Assembly (NCBI GenBank): GCA_001662425.1
Contig: BDDC01000050.1
Coordinates: 1-64,000, forward strand
Reading direction: 5' to 3'
Length of the DNA: 64,000 nt
From: Chlamydomonas sphaeroides
Lineage: Eukaryota; Chlorophyta; Chlorophyceae; Chlamydomonadales; Chlamydomonadaceae
The position numbers and the translations under genes were made by a program. The notes under the pieces are model-generated. The model ran no database searches. It worked only from the letters and a program-made list of their open reading frames with translations, and had not been told where the DNA came from. How positions within the stretch are numbered: position 1 is the stretch's first letter; the number at the start of each line of letters is the position of its first letter. Of this stretch, positions 12,501 through 23,787 are shown piece after piece.

Positions 12501-13919
12501 CCCTGCGGCGCCACCGCTGCCGCCACCCTCATCGCCGTTGCTGCCGCCGTCATCGCTACTGCTGCTCCCCTCAAACGCCCCAGTGTCAGCAGAGTCCGGC
12601 TCCTGGCTCCTGCTCGGCGCCGCCGCCCCGTGCCTGCGCCCTGCGCCGGATGGGCCCTGGCGCAGAGCGGCAATGGCCGCCTCCGCGGCAGCCGCCGCCG
12701 CACGGCGCGGAGGCGCGCTGAGCCAAGGGGCTGGGCGGCGGCGCGAGGCGGCTGCCTCGGAAGACAAGGCGACGGTGGGCACGGCGGCTGTGGAGGCCGC
12801 AGCCGGGCTCGTGCCGCGGGCGTCGGCCGCTACGGCAGGCGCTGTGCGGGGCCGGGGCTGCGCGCCCGCGGCAGAGGCATCGTCGGCTTGCTGGGCCGAA
12901 GGTTGGCACGCTGGGGTGCGGCCATCCACGCAGCCGCCCGCCTCACCGCCGTCCGTCTCTGGGCCCAGGCCTGCAGCTGCGGCCCGCCTCCCGAGCGTGG
13001 CCAGCCCAGCGGCCCGCCGGCCCTGTCGCTCGCCGCCGCTGGCACGCGTGCCGGCGCGACCGTCGGGCGGCGGCGCGGCCGCAGCCGCGGCGGCGGCAGT
13101 GGCGGCCACCACAGCAGCGCCCGTCTGCTGCTCCTGTCCACCGGCCGCCACTCGTCGCTGAGCCGCCAGCCGCCGCCTGCATGTGCTGCACACGTACGCG
13201 CCCAGCTGTGTGGGGTGGCGATCCCAATAATCCCGGCACTGCGTCATGCCGCAGCCAGCGCACGCCCGGCCGCCCGCCTCTTCCAGGCTGCGTGTGCCGG
13301 GCGGGCCGTAGAAGCCGACGGCGTGGTAGTTGCGCCGGCAGCAGCCGCTGCATGTCCAGGCGCGGTCGGGGTGTGTGAAGAAGCCAGTGGCGGCGGTGGG
13401 GTGGTGGACGTAGGGGGCGCCGCAGGAGCCGCAGCAAACGCGCTGGCCGTGCGGGGCCGGCGCCACCGCGGCCGCTGCGACATCGGCCTCACCGGCTACT
13501 CCTGGCGTGACCCTATCCCCGACTTCCCTGCCGACGTTGGCCGCTTGCGCCCGTTGCACACCAGCCGCCGCTGACTGCTGCCTGGGCGAGCCGCTTGGCG
13601 GAGGCGGAAGCTCTGCAGGGGCCGCTGCAGCAGCATCGGCGGCGCCGCCGGCTGGCCCATTCCAAACGTCTGAGCTATGCGCACGTATGCGCTGAGCACT
13701 GGGCTCGTCGGTGTCGTCGGCCGCTGGCGTCGGCGGCGGCCGTGACCCATGGGTCCCGGCCCCAGCGCGGCCTCGGCTGCCGCCCTGCTCGCCAGGGCTT
13801 CCATCGCTCGAGCAGGGGCGATCGCCAGCGGTTGTTAGGTCGGCTGTGGCCTCGTGAGGGTTCGGCGTCGGCGAGATGTCGGGCGCGAGGCGCGAGGGGA
13901 ACTGCCCGCGCTCCTCCAT
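6538..13919 (-). CDS. Gene B: large multi-module GATA-like zinc-finger protein with shared C-terminal region
   Basis: Proposed minus-strand exons, in transcript order: 13919-9444, 9292-8822 (a donor at 8972 is an alternative), 8454-7942, 7799-7725, 7557-7519, 7400-7293, 7170-6538. All junctions are phase 0, giving about 2104 residues. Exon 1 starts at an ATG and carries a partial module (fingers 2 and 3, residues ~161-245) and three full modules (~500-637, ~776-915, ~1118-1265). Each has CxxC...CxxC fingers around HGFYGPPGTRSL (HSFYGPPGTRSL in the third full module). Between modules lie acidic/serine stretches, basic RPAKRVRA-like patches and a PPRRAAAAAAEAA helix. The last five exons encode the region shared with C-E, including EGWVRALQVRVAAAAK, a 13-codon exon, HVWRCPLALLLGPAA and AEGLRLALRVAAVP. 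It lacks the extra TCAECG finger found just before WVRAL in C, D and E. Probably a nuclear DNA-binding protein; the function of the C-terminus is unknown. Confidence 0.8.
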
Positions 13920-13966
13920 AGCAAAGAAGCGACGCGGACCCGACTCAAGAGTGACGCATCAGCAAA

Positions 13967-13967
<1 letters not shown>

Positions 13968-13997
<30 letters not shown>
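13968..13997. repeat. (TGC)10 trinucleotide microsatellite
   Basis: Ten uninterrupted TGC units lie about 50 nt upstream of the ATG of gene B. Read on the gene B strand it is a CAG-type repeat, probably in the 5' UTR. Confidence 0.9.
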
Positions 13998-13998
<1 letters not shown>

Positions 13999-15819
13999 GA
14001 TGCGATCGGTGCTATTTGTCGCGGGCGCTTGCCGCTTAGCAGAGCACTCGGTAGTTTTGAGTTTCAGTGCTTGTTGCTGCGTGGTCTGACCTCGATGGCC
14101 TGTGGCGGAGCAGCGATTCAGCTGCCTTCGGTGCGGCTGCTCGGCCCCCCGGGTTCTTGGACGGGCGCATCGGCGCTCCAGGTCACCTTGCCTCACCCTA
14201 GCCCCCGCCCACCCTTGCCCCCAGATGCGCCTAACAGCAGCCCCCAGCGCAGGCCCAGGGCCCCTCCACTTGCGCAGCTGAGCGCGGAGGCTGGAGCAGC
14301 CTGAGCTGTGGGATGGCCCTCGCGGTTGGCCCCCCTGCACGCCCCCTGATACCCCCGGGAAAACGTCCGTCAGCTCAAGAGGGAAAGGGAACTACGAGAC
14401 AGTGTGCAGAGAGCTCTGCGCCTGGACCAACCTGGACCGGGACCGTGAGTCGCTCCTACCGGCCGTGGTGCCCGCTGATGGTGCAGACCCGGCGTCGGTG
14501 CTCCGACGAACCGAGATGCCGGCCTATCACCTCACGAGCTCCAGCATGCCTATTTTATGGCGCCGATTCGCTCGTCGCGGGTAAAGGTGTCCAGCAAGCA
14601 TCCCGTCTGTCGCTAGCCGTCGGTAGGATGTCTGTGTAAACGGAGGCGGCAGGTGTTGTGCCACATGGAATATCTACGAGGACTGGCTGTTCTTGGTTGT
14701 CGCGGGTCAAGTTCAAGCAAGACACAGCAATGTACGTTGCAGCCTTGCACAGCTGGAAGTGAAGCTACATAAGTTCAATGCTGCAGACGTAATATGGACG
14801 CCGGTTGTTAGCATCTCATGGTTGACAGTGCCTCGGGAACACAAACCCTGCGCAGTGCGCACCCCCACCCCCCACCAACGTTTCGACCGTTCCGACCATC
14901 ACGCCACCGAGCACCGGAGGGCACCGGCACCATGCGCGGCCATCGGCGCGCATCCACAAGTTCAGCTACCCTGGCCACGCGTACCACCCTGCCGTGCCCA
15001 ATTTGGGCATGGGAGCCGCCAGGCAAGCGGGACTTCAGGCGCCCCTGGTCTGGCCCCCGACGGGCCGCCGGCCGCATTCCCTCGAAACGCAGGGGCTACG
15101 CTCCGCCCCGCGCTCCTCTCCGCCCTCTCGTGGTGGATGTCCATGGCCGTGGCATGCAAGCCCCATCGGAGACCTGACTCAGCTGGCTGTGCTCAGGCAG
15201 CCTCGACATGCCCCGGTGCGCGGCCCCCAGCAGGCAGGCGGCAGGCAGCAGCCTGTAGCGGCCGGGCCGGGCCACCAACAGCTGGACATGGACGGAGCTG
15301 CTGTGTTCACATCTTACTGCGGCGCTGCGGAGCCTCAAAAGGATTCAGGGCGGGATTGTCCGCCGTAGCACGCTTGCTGCGTTGGCTGCTTCCCGCTTCC
15401 CGCTGCTTTGCGCCCTCGTGCCGCCCGATCGAGCCCGCCGCCCCAGCATCTGTGAATCAGGCGTCCTCCATACCAGCAGCAGGGGTCGGTTGCCTGAGGA
15501 AGGCTCATCCCTTCGCGGAGATCCGCCCTGCTGGCTCCAGGCAGGGACGACCAGCGTGGGGCCGGCGCCAGGCGGCGCTCAGTTGCAGACGACGAAGGTG
15601 ATTGTGACTTGCAGCTAGTCAGTAACAGCCGGCGGCAGGCGATGTATGCAGCACATCGACACTGTCGACAAAGTACGCAAGGCCGGATTCAGAGCTGCAG
15701 GGTGCAGGCCCCTGACTGCGTGCGACGACGCCCGCGGCACTGCATGTAGCAGTAGCAGGGCCCAGCGCTCCCCCGCTACGATGCGTCTTAGATAAGCCCC
15801 CACGCCCTCAATCGCTCAA

Positions 15820-15910
15820 TGTACGGAAAGGAACGACACAAACTGTACGGCAAGTTACCACGAGTACCACGCGCAACTGTACGGCAGTGGACTACACACA
15901 GCTGTACGGT
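15820..15910 (+). repeat. Cluster of four TGTACGG motifs
   Basis: TGTACGGA at 15820, TGTACGGCA at 15844 and 15878, and TGTACGGT at 15903 occur 24-34 nt apart in non-coding sequence. The same GTACGGCA core recurs in introns of the kinase and ferroxidase genes. Confidence 0.75.
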
Positions 15911-17940
15911 AGGAACGGCACACACACACGCACACGACACAGCCTCTGCAGCCTGCCGGCCCCCACAACCCGCTCATCAGCCGTGGCGGTTGCTGGCTGC
16001 AACACGCCGTTGCTCCTGCAAATTCACGCGCCCATGCCGTATGTAGCCGCCAGGTACCGACGGCACCCCGCCCGCTGCCTGAAGGGCCGGAGTCTCGGAC
16101 GTCTCGCTCTGCCATCACCCCATAAGGCAAGGTGGCCCCATCCGGAATGGGCAAAGGGGCGTAACCCCCGACCCAGTCCTTCATGTAGCTTGGGCCCCCG
16201 GTCCCGCCACCCGGGCACTCGGTCGTCACCCCATAAGAGAAAAACGCCCTGCGCAATCACACACAGCAGCGCGCTCGCCAGTCTCCCGGCGGCCAAACAA
16301 GCCAGCGAGCACAGGACGGATGCGCAGCTAGCTAGCGGCACACATGCACCACGCGCTCACGCCACTCACGCACACGCCTTATTCTCGGCTGCGCGGATGT
16401 ATGCTCCGCCGCGGCAGCCACAGCTATCTATGCACATGAGCGAGCGAGCGCCACGCCAGCGACCAAGTACCTGCCTACCGGTAGGGGCCGGGGACAGCAG
16501 ATAGGATGGGCCGCATCGCAGCGAGCGTTCGGCACCAACCCCACGCACCCTCACCTCGCTCCAGACCATGCGTCCACTTCACACACACGAGCAACCAGCA
16601 TGCATGCGGGAGTGCTGCAGGCATGCCGGCACGCAGCCGTACCCGCGACCGCCCTTTGGCGGCCTTGCCCCCTACCCGGCTCCACCTCTCCGCCCCGCAC
16701 CAGCACCAGCGACACGCAGCCCTGCACAGTGTGTGTGAGCCATTGTGGCCAGCACCAAGCGCCGCCTGCTTGCGCCTCCCAGATAACACCAGTGGTGCGG
16801 CCGCCCCGCTACCCGCCCACGCCAGCAAAGCAGCGCTCCATCCATCCCTGACGCCAGCCCGCCCCGCCGCGCGCCACCGCACCACAGCGCACGGGGCCGC
16901 CAGCCAGCGACGCCCACACATCCACCCGCCACGACCCGTGGCCGCGCCGCGCTGCTTGATGTACTTGCATTAGGTGAAAGGCTCGAGGCACAGCTAGGCC
17001 CCGTAGCGTACTTGTAAGGGATGACGAGTAAGAATAGTAGTGCAGCTAGGAGGCGCAGCAGAGCGCCTGGCAGCTAGATAGCCAGGTTGGCCGTGCTTGG
17101 ACGCCTGGCGGCACCCCGTCGGGGTCCCGCGCCGTCGTTCGTTGGTTGCGTGCGTACATTGCTCGCCAGCCGCGCCGGCGGCGCAGCCGGCTGCTGCTGA
17201 CTACCTAAGCCTCCGCACACACAGCCTCCCTAATAGATGATGCTTGCGCAACATGTCTCAATAAAAAGAACCCCGGGTAGCATACGATAGACTCGCAGCT
17301 ACTGCCGCCCGCCATGCCGCGCCGGGGCCGCCCTCACTCCGTGCCCTGCCCTGCCCTGCCTGCCGCCGCACGGTCTACCTGCCCTCTACTCTAACCCCAG
17401 GCCTGGGGCAAAATGAAGAAAAGTAGACAGGGAAAGGTGCCGCATGGCGGCCCAGATGACGACAGCTAGGAGTGTGGCGGCGTGATCAGGATGGGGGGCC
17501 CGCACACCGGCGGGGTCCTGCGGCCGCTTGCGTTCGTGCCTTGCTGCCGTGCCGTGCCAGCCCCTCCGCCGGCCCACCGCACATCTAACCCCAGCAATCC
17601 CGACCAAGCGAGCAGCAATCCCAGACGACTGCGGCAGCCATGCCACGCTGTGCCCTGGCCATGCATGCCGTAGCACGTCTTGCACTCACACACACGCTCG
17701 TGGGCTCCTACAAGTGCACCCAAACCCCCCCCTGACTCGCAACCCAGACGAAAGCGCTGCCAACGCAGCAAGCAACGCAAATGCAAACGAGCCCCGCAGC
17801 GGCCCGGCCACAATTGCCACACACAACGCAGCAGCAGCCGGACACGGGTAAAGAATTTCCATGCATCCAAGCCCTCCAAGCGAGACGTGCTGCTGCCCCT
17901 CTAGCCTTCGCCTGCTGACGGGCGGAGCAGCTTGTTACGC

Positions 17941-20900
17941 TCACACGTCATTCGCACCTGCAGCCGCCGCCGCGGCCGTGGCCGCGGCCGTGGCCGCAGC
18001 CGCCGCGGCAGCTAGCGCCGCATCGCCTTGCCAGCCCGGCGGCAGCAGCGCCCTCGGCGGCGGCCCCTCCACCAAGGTCGTCGCACCTTCGCCGCCGCTG
18101 ACTATCTCAGCTGCGCCGCCGCCGCCGCCATCGCCACCATCGCTGCCGCCGCCGCCACCGCCGTCCGCTACCAGCTCCGCAAACAGCTCCGATGAGCCCA
18201 GCCCTTCCTCCGGCGTCGGCACAGTCGTCACCACCGGCTGCAACATCACCCAGCCGTCGGGCAGTACGGTGCCGCTGGCGACGCCGCCGCCGCTGCGGCC
18301 GCCGTACGAGCTGCCGCCGACGCCGCCGCCGACGGAGGCTGAGCCGGCGCCGCTGAGGCCGCCGAAGCCGCCGGCGACGGAGCCGGCCGAGGCGGCGGCG
18401 GCGGCGTGTACGGACAGCATGCGGCCGAGCTCTTGCAGGATGGTCTCGAAGCTCGGCCTGTGTCACAAAGCGTTCGGCAGATGTACGGCAAGGTAAGTGT
18501 ACGGCAGGTGTGTGCGTCAGCAAAGCAAGTTGGCCGAGGTTACGGCGCGTGCGTCAGCAAACCGCCCGGCGGCCCTGCGGCTGGCGCTTACCTCTTGGCT
18601 GCGTCTGCGTCCCAGCAGGCCTCGGTGAGGGACCGGAAGTCGGGCGGCGTAAAGGGCGGCAGCGGGGGCCGCAGGCCCTGCAGCGCAACCTGCGAGCGAG
18701 CGGGGGTGGGATGTACAAGGAAGCGGCGTTGAAAAGGGTAGCGCATGCGCAGCGGCGGGGCGCATGGACAAGGCTCCTGGGATGTATAGATGGCCCACCG
18801 CCACGGACCCGCCCCCAGCGGGCGCCTCCGGACCATGTGGCCACGTGTCCCCCACGTGTCCCCCATGTGTTCACCATGCATGTTCCCCGCCTAGCTATGA
18901 CGGGACTCCGTCGTCTCATCCAACATGTGCCCCTCCCCATGCCAGCAGCCCCCTGACCTGGTGCGGCAGCAGCGCCCTCGGCACGCCGCGGTGCGCCCTC
19001 TCGCCCGTGAACAGCTCGTACAGCAGTATGCCGTACGCGTACACTGCGGAAAATGACGTAACGTGACGAAGAGGGGTAAGGGTAGGGGAGGGGGCACACG
19101 GGGGTCACGCCGGCAGGGGAAGATACCAACCGACCAACCGCCCCAACGGCAGCCGCCAACCAACCGCCTCACCGTCCACGCGCTTGCTGATGTGGCCGTG
19201 CAGGAGCAGCTCTGGTGGGCGGACGGGGAGACGGAGGTGGCGACGGACGGGGAGGGGAGCGAGAAAAGGGGGAGGGCAGGCTGTGAGGGCTCGCAGAGGA
19301 GGGGAGGGCGCGGCGCAGCTACGAGGGACGCCGGCCGCGCGGTAGCGGCAAAGGCTGCGCCGGCTGAGCACAACGAGCCCAGCTGCCCCCACCCCTACAT
19401 ACCCACCCACCTGGCGCCATGTGGGTGAGCGAGCCCTGCGGCCAGCGGCGGCAGCGCAGGCAGGCAGCAGCAAGCAGCAGGCAGCCGAAGCAGCCGGAGG
19501 CGGCAGCAGTGTCAGCAGCAGGTACGCCCCGTGCGCGCACGAGCGTGGCCGAGTGTGGTAGGGCCCCATGACGGCCCCATGCGCTAACGCCGCCTGCTCA
19601 CCACCGGTAGGCCCCCTGGCGCCGAGCGATCCCTCACGAATGCGCGCTCGCTCGCCGCTCGCCCGGCACGCGCGCCGCCGGCCGGTGCTACGGTACGTCA
19701 CGCCGTGCGATGCGATGCGATGCGATGCGGGCGCAGGCTGGCTGGCAATGCCGCCGTGCGTGCGTGGGGCCTCATCGCTGCCGCGCGCGCTGGCGCACCT
19801 GGGCGGTGAGGGCCGAGATGTGGGTCTGCTCCGCGTCCCCCTCGAAGCCCAGCACGGTGCTGAGTCCGAAGTCGGCCACCTGAGGCGGGGGGGAAGGGCG
19901 GGGAAGTGGCGGTCTGGGGTGTCAGGGTCCGTGTGCACATTGCTTGCCTTACGGGCAATGAAGGAATGCAAGATGAGCGAGGCCAGGCGTTGATTCAAAC
20001 AGCAGCTCACTCGCCCCTGCTGGGTCGGGCACCCACTGCAACGGGCTGCGAAGGGTGCCCGGCCGCCCCGCCCTGGGCCGCGGCCGCGGCGCTGACCTCA
20101 ACCCGCATGCAGACACATCACAGCCATGGGGCGCCGCCGCACACGGCACACACGCACACGCTTTTAACAAACACGCGAGCGGCGTGATGTCAGTGGCATA
20201 GGGCGCTTTGACACGGGGAGCCCGCGTGTCGATCGTGTCGCGGTCCGTACCTTGGCGATGATGCCCACGGTGGGCACCGACGCCGGTGGCCAGGACGGGC
20301 CGGCGGCGGAGCCCGACGCAGCCGACGGCGCCGACGACAGCGTCGCCGCCGAGCCGCCGACGGTGGCAGTGGCGGCCTCGCCGATGCCGGCGCCGGCGCC
20401 GGCGGCAAAGGCTGCGCCGCTCTGGGAGGGGTAGGCGGCGAGCACGCGGCGCTCTGCCGCGCCCGAGGTCTTGAGCAGGACCTGCGGGCGTGAGTGGATG
20501 TGGAGCGGGCGTTGGCGCTTTTGCTGCTGCTGCTGCTGCTGCTGTTACAGCGCCACCGATGTGATGAAGGGTGCTAGGGGGCTGTCCAGCCCGAGACGCC
20601 TTTCGCGGGCAGGACCTGCGGCAACGAAACGGCAGCTGGAGCGAGCGGGGAGATGTTGTGGAGGAACGACAGGGGATGGGGTTACAGCAAGCGGAGCGGA
20701 TGCATGCTGCAGCCCTGATGCTGCAGTAGGGGAGCCGCGGCGGGCCGCGTGCGATGGACCGCGGCGCGGCGGTGACGGGGCGGTGTCGCGCGGTAGCAGC
20801 GGAAGGGATGCGGCTTGCTGCTGCGTGAGGATCGCCTCGGGCCGGACGTGCGAGAAGGATCCATCGCGGCAGCGACGGTCCGGTAGGTCGCTCACATTGG

Positions 20901-23751
20901 ATGCCTTGATGTCGCCGTGCACCACGCCCTTGCTGTGAAGGTGCATCAGCGCGCTCGCCACGTCCGACGCCATCTGTACGGCAGGTAGATTGCGGCGCGG
21001 TGCGACGGGACTTAGCGGAGAGGATGGATAGATTTACAGCGGCGTACATACGACGGCACAACGCACCTGCAGCATGAGGCTGTAGTTGTACGACACCAGG
21101 TCCTCGCTGACTTTGCCGTACGGCCGGGTCGGCGGCGCCGTCGAGGGCGCCGAGGCCGGCGAAGTCCCCGTCGGCGCCGACGGCGGCGCCGCCGCCGGCA
21201 GCTGCAGCGAGCCCTGCCGGCCGGCCGTCGTCATTGCCCCCGGCGGCGGCGGCGACCCTGTCAGTGTGGAGAACTCGGCCACGGGCGTTAGCCAGGAGAC
21301 GCCACCGGTGACGCCGGCGGCGGCAGAGCTCCCGCCGCCGGCGGAGCCGCCGCCGCTGCCGGCAGAGCCGCGGCCGCCGCCACTGGCGAACGACGGCGGC
21401 GACCGGGACCCCAGCAGCCGTGCCGGCGACGGGGGCCGCACCACCGCCATGCCGCTGCCGCGGCCGCTGGCGCGAGAGGTCAGCGCCGGCGGCGCCGCCG
21501 GCAGCGGGGTCAGCGGGGAGGGGCCGGCGCCGGCGCCGGTGGCGGCGGCCCAGTCATTTCGGCCGCGGTGGAAGAGGCCGGCGTCGAGGGCTTGGCGTAG
21601 GGAGCCGCGGTCGCTGGATGGAGGGGCGGGGCAAGGTTGGCAAGAGGATGTGTTGCCGCGGGAAAAGCAGACCGCAGGGCGCAATCGCACGACCGAGAGC
21701 AGCTGGGGGTACAGGCAGCTGGGCACAAGACATACACCGGAGTCAGGCGGTGGGCTGGAGTGCGTACAGACAGTCGCAGGCCGCAGCACAGCTCCGCACG
21801 CTACCGGGCTACCGCGGGCCGGTGGCCGAACGCCTGACTAGGATCCATCCAGCTTCACCGAGTGGGTACGTCAGTGCGTGCTGCACCCGCAACCAAACGC
21901 CCGCCCGCCCACCAGTATTCAAGCACCAGCAGCAGCTCATGGCCGTACACGCGCTGCTCGACGCCGCCGCCGCCGCCGCCGGTCTCGCCCGCCGCCGGCG
22001 GGGCCCCGATCTCGCCCGTGCTGCCGCTGGCGCCGCCGCTGACGGAGCTGCCGGCGCCGCTGTGGGAGCCGGGGCCGGGATCGGGGCAAGGCATTGGATC
22101 CAACACCGGGGTGCTGTACGGCAACTGACATCAGCGCATGACATGGCTGCGGTACCGGTACGGCACCTGGCCAGTCAGCTCCCTCGCCACGCGGCGTGCC
22201 GGCTCCCGTCGCCTCGTCCCTCCCCATCCACCGCCCGGCTCGGCCCTCACCCAGGCAAGCCCGGCGTCTCCCGGATGGTGCGGAAAGAAAACGTGTACGT
22301 CTGGACCTGCGGCGAACGATTTACGGTTGGCCGTTGCCATTGGGCAATTAGTTGAACGCGGGCGAGCAAAGGGGCCCGTATGGCTGGGGCTATGGACCAT
22401 GCAGTGGAAGCGAGTCTGGTCTGGCGTGCAGCAGCACAGCCCGTACGGCACGCGGGATCGCATGTACGGCACGTACGATGTTGGGGTGCGACATGGTGCT
22501 GCTGATGGCCGCCTCCATGACTGCCATCTGGCGCCGCCGCTGGTCCTGCGGTTGGGCGCGGCGGTTGGCGGCTGTTAGGGTGGTGGCAGTCAACCACGAA
22601 CCGACATGCGCCGCGTGCGGCGCTCCTACGCGAGGCCCCATGGGCCCCTGGCTCACGTTGGTGAGGTTGCCCGACAGCACCAGCGTCTTGAGAGCCACCA
22701 CAGTTCCGTGCCACAGGCCTGCGGAGGGTTGGGTGGGGTGGGCAGGGCAGGGCAGGGCACGGAAGGGGAGACTGACGTGGCGGCGCGGTGGGCCAGTTTC
22801 CGTGTGGGAATGGGAACGACGCGCATGCACCGGCCCTGCGACACGCGCCGCCGGCGGTCCTGCCGGCGCCCACCTTTGTAGACCTTGCCGAATGACCCTT
22901 CGCCGATGAGCTGCAGGATCTGCGGTGCCGGGGTGCAGTTCGGCGGTGGCAGGGCGCGGGGCGGAGGATCGTGTGTGCAGGAAGCGCGCCCCAGCCCGCG
23001 TCGAGGTTGGCTGTGGGGCCCCATCGGTTGCGGCGCCCGCCAATCAAGGTGGCCATCATGTCCTTCCCTTCACCACCACACAAACGCACAAACGTGCGCA
23101 CTCCTCCGCAGGCAGGCAGGCAGGCAGGCGCCCCCACCTGCACGTTGAGCGGCACCTCGCCGCCGCCGCGACCGCCCATGAGCGTCCGCCGCAGCGCCTC
23201 CACGTCGTACGGGTCTGCGACAGGCCGGGGCAGGAGCACACGATAGCAAGACGTTCGCAACAACACGACGCACCCCCACGCACGCAACACAATGGCGCCA
23301 CGAAGGCCGCACGCGGGGTGCGTACGCAACTTGAAGGGACTGCGAGGCAATCAACAGGCGGTGCCCCTCCCCCCACGCGCGCGCGCACACACACACATGG
23401 CCGGGATGTTAAACCTACTTATATATGGCGGCGCTTGGGCTTCGCTCCCGCACTGGTGCACCGCTCTTGGCCGCATCCCTGCCTGCCTGTCGCACGGCTG
23501 ATATGCCAATCCCCCAGGGCGTTGTGTGTCGGGCTATGTTGATTATTACGAACACACACATGTCCACACCTTTTGCGCCGCCGCCCGCCACCATCCCAGT
23601 GCCAGCGCTGCCGCTGCCGCTTCCCATCGAGCCCGCGCCGCCGCCGCCACCACCCTCGCCGCCGCCGCCACCTCGGGTGCCAGAGCTGGTCTTTGCGGAG
23701 GTCGACCCGGTGACGCCGGCAGAGGCCTTCCGCCCGGTGACGGCAGCGACG

Positions 23752-23787
<36 letters not shown>

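Larger units (their letters stand above)
13920..17940. other. 4 kb spacer between gene B (5' side) and the kinase gene (3' side)
   Basis: The right part should hold the 3' UTR of the kinase and the left part the promoter and 5' UTR of gene B. No open frame has convincing coding bias. It contains a (TGC)10 run at 13968-13997, a cluster of four TGTACGG motifs at 15820-15910, a TCACCCCATAAG 12-mer repeated near 16115 and 16227, TGTAA at 14635-14639 and 17013-17017, and patches of lower GC. A short non-coding RNA or transposon remnant cannot be excluded. Confidence 0.4.

Noticed and set aside
12054..13574. 506-codon plus-strand open frame inside gene B exon 1
   Set aside because: Antisense shadow of the finger modules; the minus strand carries the conserved cysteines and linker.
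15820..15910. CRISPR-like spaced repeats
   Set aside because: The repeated core is only 7-9 nt, spacers are irregular, and the genome is eukaryotic.
14693..16973. Several 100-300 codon open frames between gene B and the kinase
   Set aside because: No conserved motif, no consistent start, mixed strands and no match to neighbouring families; they look like chance frames in GC-rich spacer DNA.
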